Source: Candidatus Agathobaculum stercoravium (GTDB lineage: Bacteria; Bacillota; Clostridia; Oscillospirales; Butyricicoccaceae). From it: a stretch of DNA of 37,999 nt. Each line of letters opens with the position of its first letter. Position 1 is the first letter of the stretch. This document shows positions 24,185 to 31,414 of this stretch, one piece after another. Position numbers and translations under genes: made by a program. The notes beneath the pieces were generated by a model that searched no databases, was not told where the DNA came from, and saw nothing but the letters and a program-made list of their open reading frames with translations. The stretch is taken from positions 1-37,999 of the forward strand of contig DXIC01000032.1 of NCBI GenBank assembly GCA_019113065.1. Direction: 5' to 3'.

Positions 24185-24492
24185 AAATCCCTGATTCCGT
24201 CCGCATTGGCGGCGTAGAGTATGAGGTGTTCGACAACCAGCCGTCCCTGAATGACGGCGAAAACCTGCTGTATGGTCAGATCGACTACCGCGAAAGCACG
24301 ATCCGGCTTTCCGATCTGTGCGAAGGGCACCAGATGAAGTGTATCACGCTGCTGCACGAAATCCTTCATGGCATCCGGAACCATGCAGGCCTTGAAGTAG
24401 AAAACGAGGAAGAGGTCGTTGATATGTTCGCTCGCGGCCTGTACCAGGTGTTGCAGGACAACGGCAGGCGGCTGTTTGACCTGGAGGAGTAA
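24181..24492 (+). CDS. HExxH metallopeptidase-like protein
   Basis: KIPDSVRIGGVEYEV...ITLLHEILHGIRNHAG. Confidence 0.7.
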   Translation: MKIPDSVRIGGVEYEVFDNQPSLNDGENLLYGQIDYRESTIRLSDLCEGHQMKCITLLHEILHGIRNHAGLEVENEEEVVDMFARGLYQVLQDNGRRLFDLEE

Positions 24493-24495
24493 CCC

Positions 24496-25641
24496 ATGCT
24501 GACCGACAAGCAGATAGAGGATGCTTACGAAATCATCCGCGGGCGCATCGACCAGGTGAACACGGACTATCTGCAAAAGGTCGGGGCGCAGATCAAGGCC
24601 ATTGGGAAGCTGAACCCCTCCAGCATCAACCGGCTGACGCAGATGCGTGTGTACGGCGCGAATGTCCGCAAGATCAAGGAGGAACTTGCAAAGGCGCTCG
24701 ATATGAGCGTGCAGGACGTGCAGCAGCTGTTGGAGCAGGCAGCCAAAGAGGAATATTCCAGTGCGGATTTTCTGGCGGTGGAGCGCGGAAGGCGTATTGT
24801 GCCGCTGGAATATAACTACGCCCTCCAGCAGTACATACAATCCCTTGCAGCGCAGACAGCGAGCAGTTTTTTGAACTACTCCAACACGACGAACATTGAT
24901 GCAGTCTATCAGGAAGTCGTGTCCGAGGCGATCGACGCCGTTTCCCGCGGCGTGACGGATTACAACTCGGCCATCCGCTCAAGTATGCGGAAGATGGGCG
25001 GGGACGGCCTGCGGGTGACCTATGAGAGCGGCGTGACCCGGCGGCTTGATACCGCGATCCGCATGAACATTCTGGACGGCACAAAGCAGATCGCCCAGGA
25101 GGCGCAGCGGCAGATCGGGGAGCAGATCGGCGCTGACGGTGTGGAGCTGTCCGCGCACCCGTATTCCGCGCTTGACCATGAACCGGCACAGGGACGGCAG
25201 TACAGCCTTGCAGAGTATCAGAAGATGCAGAGCGGGCAGGGCTTCCAGGACGTAGACGGCAACCAGTTCGCGCCCTTCCAGCGGCCGATCGGGCAGTGGA
25301 ACTGCCACCACTTCCCAAGCTATATCATTCTGGGCGTATCGCCCCGGCGGTACACAAATGCACAGCTGCGGCAGTGGCGGAAAGCTAATCACGAGGGCTG
25401 CGAGATCGACGGCAAGCACTACACCACCTATCAGGCCAGCCAGCTCATGCGGACACTGGAAACCAAGGTGCGGCAGCAAAAGGATATTGCGAACCTTGCA
25501 AAAGCGTCCGGGGATGATGTGCTCCGCCGGGAAGCGCAGGCCAATATTCGGGACCTGCGCGCCAAGTATGCAGAGGTAGCTCGCAAGGCCGGGCTGCGAC
25601 AGCGGACAGACAAGATGATCATAGAGAGCTATACAAAGTAA
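24496..25641 (+). CDS. Minor head/capsid protein (phage minor capsid protein 2-like)
   Basis: QAQRQIGEQIGADGVELSAHPYSALDHEPAQGRQYSLAEY...RPIGQWNCHHFPSYIILGVSPRRY. Confidence 0.85.
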   Translation: MLTDKQIEDAYEIIRGRIDQVNTDYLQKVGAQIKAIGKLNPSSINRLTQMRVYGANVRKIKEELAKALDMSVQDVQQLLEQAAKEEYSSADFLAVERGRRIVPLEYNYALQQYIQSLAAQTASSFLNYSNTTNIDAVYQEVVSEAIDAVSRGVTDYNSAIRSSMRKMGGDGLRVTYESGVTRRLDTAIRMNILDGTKQIAQEAQRQIGEQIGADGVELSAHPYSALDHEPAQGRQYSLAEYQKMQSGQGFQDVDGNQFAPFQRPIGQWNCHHFPSYIILGVSPRRYTNAQLRQWRKANHEGCEIDGKHYTTYQASQLMRTLETKVRQQKDIANLAKASGDDVLRREAQANIRDLRAKYAEVARKAGLRQRTDKMIIESYTK

Positions 25642-25679
25642 CGATAAAACCCGCGCTGGCGGTTTTACAATATTTGACC

Positions 25680-25724
25680 GGCCCGAAGTCGCAAAACTAC
25701 GGGGCCACAGGGGATGCGACCCCC
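25680..25724 (+). promoter_or_regulatory. Structured leader upstream of scaffold gene
   Basis: Hairpin GGCCC/GGGCC with loop GTCGC (25688-25692) and hairpin GGGG/CCCC with loop GCGAC (25716-25720); loops are complementary. Confidence 0.45.
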
Positions 25725-25755
25725 GCAATCAAAGCGCAGTGGTAAAGGAGATCAA

Positions 25756-26313
25756 ATGAAACGAGAAGAATTGAAGGCCATCGTGGAAGGCATTACCGAC
25801 GAGCAGCTTCAGAAAATTCTGGACATCAACAATGCTGATGTGGAGAAAACGAAGGGTAAGATGCAGCCTGAAATCGACGGCCTGAAACAGCAGGTAGCAG
25901 AAAGCAAGGAGACCATCGCCACGCTGGAAGCCAACAAAGGCGACACTGCCGCCCTTCAGGCCGAGCTTGACAAGTACAAGCAGGCCGAGGAGCAGCGCAA
26001 GCAGGAGGAAAAGGACGCGGCAGAGCGCGCCAAGATCCTGGAACGCTTCAATGCAGCCAAGGGCGATAAGGAGTTTTCCAGCGAATACGCCGAAAACGGT
26101 GTGCTGGATGCGTTCTCCAAGGCCATCATTGACCCTGCCAACACAGGGAAGGGCGACGCGGAACTGTTCGCGTCCCTGACCCACGACAAGGAGGGCGTGT
26201 TCAAGAGCGCCCACCCGCCCGTCAATATGGGCGGTATTAAGGGCGTATCCGGCCCTGACACAGACAATATGACCGACGCCGAGTATTATGCTACGGTGTT
26301 TAAGAAAGGATGA
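25756..26313 (+). CDS. Scaffolding protein
   Basis: Coiled-coil acidic protein MKREELKAIVEGITDEQLQKILDINNADVEKTKGKMQPEIDGLKQQV directly before MCP. Confidence 0.85.
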   Translation: MKREELKAIVEGITDEQLQKILDINNADVEKTKGKMQPEIDGLKQQVAESKETIATLEANKGDTAALQAELDKYKQAEEQRKQEEKDAAERAKILERFNAAKGDKEFSSEYAENGVLDAFSKAIIDPANTGKGDAELFASLTHDKEGVFKSAHPPVNMGGIKGVSGPDTDNMTDAEYYATVFKKG

Positions 26314-26318
26314 TCTGA

Positions 26319-27419
26319 ATGCCCAACGAGTTTATCACCATCAAAAATATTGCACGGCAGACGCTGCCGCGGCTGATCGAGAATCTGGTATTCCCGAACC
26401 TGATCTACAAGGACTACTCCGAAGCCTTTGCTTATCAGGGCGACACCATTCAGGTGCGCAAGCCTGTTATGCTGGAGGCCAGCGAGTTTGTACAGGAGAG
26501 CGGCACCACACCTCAGGATGTGCAGGAGACCAGCGTGGATGTCACCCTGAACCATCTGGCCACGGTTGACATCGAGTTTACCGCCATCCAGCGGGCTACT
26601 AATGTGGACGATCTGAACCGGCTGTTTCTGGAGCCTGCCGCCGTCGCTCTGGCGCAAAAAATCAACGCGGACGGCCTTGACCTGTACAAGGATATCCCCT
26701 ATGTGGGCGGAACCGCCGGAACGACTCCTTCCGAGCTGACCGATATCTCCAATGTGCGCAAGCTGCTGAATATCAACAAAGCGCCTACCACCCTGCGCAG
26801 GGCAGTGTGGGATCCCGAGGCGGACGCTTCCTTTGTGACCATCCCGGCCATCGTCAATGCGGAAAAGTCCGGCTCTACTGCCGCTCTGCGCGAGGGCAGC
26901 ATTGGCCGCATTATGGGCATTGACAACTATATGTCCCAGGCGGTCAAGAGCCACGTTACCGGTGCCACTGGCACCCCGGCGGTTGACCTTTCGGGCGGTT
27001 ATCAGGTTGGCACCACCACCATCCATGTGGACGGCCTTACCACGGCCTTTATCCCGGGCGATCTGTTCACCCTGGGCGACTATACCTATACTGTCGTGGC
27101 TGCCGGCGCGCTGTCCACCGCCGATCAGGACATCACCATCTATCCGGGGCTGAAGGCGGCTGCCGCAAACGACGCTGCTATTACGGTGATCGGTAACCAC
27201 ACCGCAAACCTGGGCTTCCACGAGAACGCCTTTGCGTTCGTCACCCGGCCTCTGGTTGCCCCTGCCGGTGTGGAGAGCTATGTCACCAGCTACAATGGCG
27301 TAACCATGCGCGTGGTGCGTGGCTACGACATGAAGTACAAGAAGGAAATGCTCTCCATGGACGTGCTGTACGGGTACAAGACCATGTATCCCGAGCTTGC
27401 TGTACGGTATCTGGGCTGA
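26319..27419 (+). CDS. Major capsid protein (P22 coat-like)
   Basis: 366 aa; LIYKDYSEAFAYQGDTIQVRKPVMLEASEF...NHLATVDIEFTAIQRATNVDDLNRLFLEPAAVALAQKI. Confidence 0.85.
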   Translation: MPNEFITIKNIARQTLPRLIENLVFPNLIYKDYSEAFAYQGDTIQVRKPVMLEASEFVQESGTTPQDVQETSVDVTLNHLATVDIEFTAIQRATNVDDLNRLFLEPAAVALAQKINADGLDLYKDIPYVGGTAGTTPSELTDISNVRKLLNINKAPTTLRRAVWDPEADASFVTIPAIVNAEKSGSTAALREGSIGRIMGIDNYMSQAVKSHVTGATGTPAVDLSGGYQVGTTTIHVDGLTTAFIPGDLFTLGDYTYTVVAAGALSTADQDITIYPGLKAAAANDAAITVIGNHTANLGFHENAFAFVTRPLVAPAGVESYVTSYNGVTMRVVRGYDMKYKKEMLSMDVLYGYKTMYPELAVRYLG

Positions 27420-27439
27420 TGAAAGGGAGGGGGAACACC

Positions 27440-27817
27440 GTGTATCTGGATTTCGCTACTTATAAGAGCATGGGCGGGAGCGCCGAAGAGACGGCGTTCC
27501 CCCGCCTGGAATATCTGGCAGAGAAGAAGATCGACCGGTATACCCAAGGACGTGTAAAAGCGATGGAGACCGTCCCCGAGGCGGTGCAGCGGTGTATGGT
27601 GGAGATCATCAACGCCATGTCCACCGCAGACCCCGCGAAAATGGCCGCAGAAGCGCCCTTGAGCGGCTTTTCAAACGACGGATATTCGGAATCCTACGCC
27701 GAACCCGTAACCGCTGAGAGGCTGGAGGCGAATCTATACGGCCTGATTCTGGACTATCTATCCACGGAGACCGACGACAGCGGAACGCCGCTGCTCTGGC
27801 TGGGGGTAGACGCATGA
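27440..27817 (+). CDS. Head-tail connector protein
   Basis: MYLDFATYKSMGGSAEETAFPRLEYLAEKKIDRYTQGRVK; GTG start after GGGAGGGGG. Confidence 0.7.
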   Translation: MYLDFATYKSMGGSAEETAFPRLEYLAEKKIDRYTQGRVKAMETVPEAVQRCMVEIINAMSTADPAKMAAEAPLSGFSNDGYSESYAEPVTAERLEANLYGLILDYLSTETDDSGTPLLWLGVDA

Positions 27818-28224
27818 AGAACGCCACACAGGATATCACCCTGTATAACTATTATCTCGATCCTGTCACCGGATACGACACCTGCCAGCGGCTTTACATA
27901 CAGGGTGTGTCCGTCTTTGCGCAGACAAAGGTCGAGGTCAGCAAGGACGGGCTGGCTGCCGCCGATGTGTACACCCTACGCATCCCTGAGGCGGTGCCAA
28001 CGGCCCGGTATGTCACGCCCAAACAGTTTCAGGCGCTGGAGGACAAGACGGGATATTTTACACTGTCGGAAGCGGACAAGATCGTATTGGGATGTGCCAA
28101 GGAAGAAACGCCTACGCCGGCGCAGCTGGAAAGTGCTTATGGCAATGGAACAGTGCTGACGATCACGGGCGTAACAGACGACCGGGGCAAGCGCGCGCCG
28201 CACTGGAAGGTGACCGGGAAATGA
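27814..28224 (+). CDS. Head completion/minor capsid-type protein
   Basis: 136 aa in head-tail joining position. Confidence 0.6.
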   Translation: MKNATQDITLYNYYLDPVTGYDTCQRLYIQGVSVFAQTKVEVSKDGLAAADVYTLRIPEAVPTARYVTPKQFQALEDKTGYFTLSEADKIVLGCAKEETPTPAQLESAYGNGTVLTITGVTDDRGKRAPHWKVTGK

Positions 28225-28664
28225 AGGTTGTAGCGAAATTTGAAATGGATTCCGCAAAGAAAATCCTTGCAAAGCGGAATTTGGAGCAGGGTGGCGCCGT
28301 GCAGAGGTACATCGACAGCGAGGTGATTCGCCAGTGCGAGCCGTATGTGCCCTTTGATGAGGGCGCTTTGACCCGCTCGGCCAGTCTTGCTACCCGTATT
28401 GGAAGCGGGCTTGTGGTTTATGCCACGCCCTATGCGCACTACCTGTATTATGGCGTGGTGTACGGACCAAACATCCCCATGACCATCGGTGGGGAACAGA
28501 CCTTTCGCTCTCCTGCGGGGCAGGCAAAGCATCCGACCAACCGGAAACTGACGTACAACAAGGAAAAGCATCCGCTTGCCGGTTCGTACTGGTTCGAACG
28601 GATGAAAGCCGACCATAAAAAAGACATTCTGAATGGCGCAAAAAGAATAGCGGGGGTAAAGTAA
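28221..28664 (+). CDS. Minor capsid protein (Minor_capsid_2-like)
   Basis: SEVIRQCEPYVPFDEGALTRSASLATRIGSGLVVYATPYAHYLYYG. Confidence 0.8.
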   Translation: MKVVAKFEMDSAKKILAKRNLEQGGAVQRYIDSEVIRQCEPYVPFDEGALTRSASLATRIGSGLVVYATPYAHYLYYGVVYGPNIPMTIGGEQTFRSPAGQAKHPTNRKLTYNKEKHPLAGSYWFERMKADHKKDILNGAKRIAGVK

Positions 28665-29137
28665 TGGCCGAAATCAATACAACTGAAAACCTGCGGCTAT
28701 GGCTGCGAACCTGCCCGGCTATTTCCACGATCGACCGCTTTAATGTAGATTTTATGGGGCGTGGGCCGGTGGAATATGCGCTCTACTCCAGCCCGACCAC
28801 AATGGATTCCGGGATAGACGTGCTTGGGAATGTGTTCCTCCGTCCCATTCAGGAGTTAAACTACATCTTCCAGGCGCTGTTCCATTACTCCAAGGACATA
28901 CCGCAGAATTTGAACAATCTGGAGTTCTTCACAGACGTGATCAATTGGATCTACCAGCAGAATGTAACGAAGAACTTCCCGCAAATCGAGGAGGGGACGG
29001 TCCTCTCCATCATGCCCACGCTGTCGCCCTATGTGTACGACGCGGACAGCGACAGCGGACGCTATCAAATCCAACTGAAAATCCGCTATCGGCGGAAACC
29101 TGATGTAGAAAGGATGAAGATCAATGCCCAGAAGTGA
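28664..29137 (+). CDS. Minor capsid/tail completion-like protein
   Basis: 157 aa; FNVDFMGRGPVEYALYSSPT; position before major tail protein. Confidence 0.7.
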   Translation: MAEINTTENLRLWLRTCPAISTIDRFNVDFMGRGPVEYALYSSPTTMDSGIDVLGNVFLRPIQELNYIFQALFHYSKDIPQNLNNLEFFTDVINWIYQQNVTKNFPQIEEGTVLSIMPTLSPYVYDADSDSGRYQIQLKIRYRRKPDVERMKINAQK

Positions 29138-29657
29138 TCTGGATTTCAATACCACAGCCGGCCAGACCGTAGCCCGTGAAATGCTGATCGCCTATCTCAA
29201 CGTAGGCGAGAGCTCAACGCCTGACTGGGCGCCCATTGGCAAGCGCGTCGAGGACAGCTCGATTGAGTTCGACTGGCAGACCGAAACCAAGGTGGACATT
29301 TTTGGCGATACCTACACCACCGGCAAGAAGGCCACCCGCACCCAGACCTTTGATCCCTGTGAACTGGACGGCGCTGACGAGGCGCAGCAGAAGATCTGGA
29401 ACCTTGCGATCAAGGACGACAATGTAAACGCACTGCTCAATCAGGATATGCTGATCGTCCACCTGTACGCAGGCACGGCCAATACGGCGGTCTTTGCCGA
29501 GCGATACTCCGCGTGTTCTGTGCTGCCCACCAGTCTGGGCGGTGAAGGCGGCGGCGCAATCGGCATGCCGATTGACGTAACCTATGGCGGTACCAGAACG
29601 ACCGGTACGGCCGCTGTTTCCGGTGGTACGGTTACATTCACTGCGGACGAGGAGTAA
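29124..29657 (+). CDS. Major tail protein
   Basis: TRTQTFDPCELDGADEAQQKIWNLAIKDDN, typical of Firmicutes siphophage tail tube proteins; gene order. Confidence 0.75.
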   Translation: MPRSDLDFNTTAGQTVAREMLIAYLNVGESSTPDWAPIGKRVEDSSIEFDWQTETKVDIFGDTYTTGKKATRTQTFDPCELDGADEAQQKIWNLAIKDDNVNALLNQDMLIVHLYAGTANTAVFAERYSACSVLPTSLGGEGGGAIGMPIDVTYGGTRTTGTAAVSGGTVTFTADEE

Positions 29658-29662
29658 CGTAA

Positions 29663-30094
29663 ATGAAAGAACTGAATTTTGAATCCGGCCTTGTGACCTA
29701 TTCGATCAACGGGGCGTGCGAGGTGTCGTTTAATCCGACGGACAGCAACTTCGTGGAACGCCTGTACTCCACGTTTGAAGAACTGGACAAAAAGCAGGAT
29801 GAGTATAAGGCACAGGTCGAAAAGCTTTCTGATAAGCGCGAAATCTTTGACTATGTGCATGAACGCGATGCAGAAATGCGCGGCATGATCGACGGCCTGT
29901 TTGCAACGCCGGTGTGCGATGCGCTGTTTGGAAGCATGAATGTTTATGCCATCGCAAACGGGCTGCCGGTATGGTGCAATTTCCTGCTTGCGGTCATGGA
30001 TGAGGTTGACACCACATTCACGAAGGAGCAGAAAGCAACCAATCCGAGAATTGCCAAGTACACAGCCAAGTATCAGAAATACCGCAGGAAATGA
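29663..30094 (+). CDS. Tail assembly chaperone-like protein
   Basis: 143 aa between tail tube and Gp15/tape measure. Confidence 0.6.
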   Translation: MKELNFESGLVTYSINGACEVSFNPTDSNFVERLYSTFEELDKKQDEYKAQVEKLSDKREIFDYVHERDAEMRGMIDGLFATPVCDALFGSMNVYAIANGLPVWCNFLLAVMDEVDTTFTKEQKATNPRIAKYTAKYQKYRRK

Positions 30095-30109
30095 TAAAAG
30101 GAGCACAGC

Positions 30110-30685
30110 ATGGGTTACGGTTTGCCAAAAAGCGTAGAAATCAATGGTCAGGAATACGCAATCAGATATGATTTCAGGGTGATTCTTGATATTTTTGAAG
30201 CGCTCAACGACATTGACCTGAACGATCAGGAACGCGCCCTTGCTGTGCTCCAGATGTTTTATGTGGATTTTGATGGCTTGGAGGATTATGACGCCGCGCT
30301 GAAGGCGTGCTTCCAGTTCCTAAACGGTGGGAAGGAAAACCAAAACACCAAAAAGGAGCCGCAACTGGTGAATTGGGAATCCGACTTTTCACTGATTGCA
30401 GCTCCTGTAAACAGGGTTTTGGGATATGAAATTCGTGCAGTGGAATACGATGCGGGGAATAATTCCGGCGGTGTGCACTGGTACACATTTTTGAGTGCGT
30501 ACATGGAAATTGGGGACTGCTTATTTGCACAGGTGATCAATATCAGGGAGAAAAAAGCGAAAGGAAAGCCGCTGAACAAGACGGACAAGGAATTCTACCG
30601 CAAAAACCGCGATCTGGTCGATATTAAAATGCACTATACCGAAACGGAAAAAGACGTTTTGAAGCAGTGGACGGGAGAAAAATAA
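30110..30685 (+). CDS. Phage Gp15-family protein
   Basis: YAIRYDFRVILDIFEALNDIDLNDQERALAVLQMFYVDF...WYTFLSAYMEIGD. Confidence 0.8.
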   Translation: MGYGLPKSVEINGQEYAIRYDFRVILDIFEALNDIDLNDQERALAVLQMFYVDFDGLEDYDAALKACFQFLNGGKENQNTKKEPQLVNWESDFSLIAAPVNRVLGYEIRAVEYDAGNNSGGVHWYTFLSAYMEIGDCLFAQVINIREKKAKGKPLNKTDKEFYRKNRDLVDIKMHYTETEKDVLKQWTGEK

Positions 30686-30686
30686 A

Positions 30687-30712
30687 ACCGCCCGGAAAGG
30701 GCGGTTACTCGA
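30687..30712. terminator. Hairpin terminator between Gp15 gene and minus-strand moron
   Basis: AACCGCCC-ggaaa-GGGCGGTT. Confidence 0.6.
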
Positions 30713-31343
30713 CAGGCACAAACTGTACGTTTAGGCTCATTTCGATATAAATTTTATCGCCGTCGGTCAGCGTCAGATTATTGTAGCTTTTACTCCCTTC
30801 GACAGTGGAGGAATAGCCTCCGATAGAAGACGTAGATTCTCCCATTGTCTGCACCAATCCGGCGGGTTCCAGCGACGCAACATCGCCGCGGAGTACACCC
30901 AAACCCGAGACAGCGATACAGTCGTATTTCCCGGCTGCAATGTCCTGGCCGACTACATAAGTTCCAGGCCCAAAAACGAGGTCTTCACTTTCGATTTCTT
31001 CGGAAGAAGGTGCAGAATCCGATGTATTTTGTGCGGAATTATTCATTGCATTCTCGGCAGTAGCGGGAGAATGATCATTCTGAGACGAAAAAGCAATCTG
31101 TAATGCGCAGAATGCAAATATAAACACAATGATTACAGCGCATAGCATATATGCGGCTTGGTGTTGCTTTTTCCCGCAATGCGGGCAAACGCGCGCGGAT
31201 TTGGCGATTTGCTCCCCGCATTTCTTGCACGTCACAAGCTTGTCTCCCATCCATGCGCTCATGGATTTTGCACCACAGTGCGGGCAGACGGATGCTTTTT
31301 TCGGAATTTCGTTTCCGCAGACTTTGCAAATTTTTGTCTTCAT
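30705..31343 (-). CDS. Double zinc-ribbon, single-pass membrane protein (moron candidate)
   Basis: CKVCGNEIPKKASVCPHCGAK...CKKCGEQIAKSARVCPHCGKK, TM MLCAVIIVFIFAFCALQIAF, extracytoplasmic C-terminal domain. Confidence 0.85.
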   Translation of the reverse strand: MKTKICKVCGNEIPKKASVCPHCGAKSMSAWMGDKLVTCKKCGEQIAKSARVCPHCGKKQHQAAYMLCAVIIVFIFAFCALQIAFSSQNDHSPATAENAMNNSAQNTSDSAPSSEEIESEDLVFGPGTYVVGQDIAAGKYDCIAVSGLGVLRGDVASLEPAGLVQTMGESTSSIGGYSSTVEGSKSYNNLTLTDGDKIYIEMSLNVQFVPVE

Positions 31344-31365
31344 CTCATCCCCTCCAAATAATTAC

Positions 31366-31394
31366 AATATAACACATTTCATTTCAGAAGTCGA
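31366..31394 (-). promoter_or_regulatory. Promoter of the minus-strand moron
   Basis: Minus strand TCGACT (31389-31394), 17-nt spacer, extended -10 TGT-TATATT (31366-31371). Confidence 0.55.
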
Positions 31395-31414
31395 TAAAAA
31401 GGTGGTGACGGTCT

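Noticed and set aside
29663-30685. Programmed frameshift between tail assembly chaperone genes
   Set aside because: The two ORFs are separated by a clear stop, SD and ATG with no slippery heptamer recognised near the junction.
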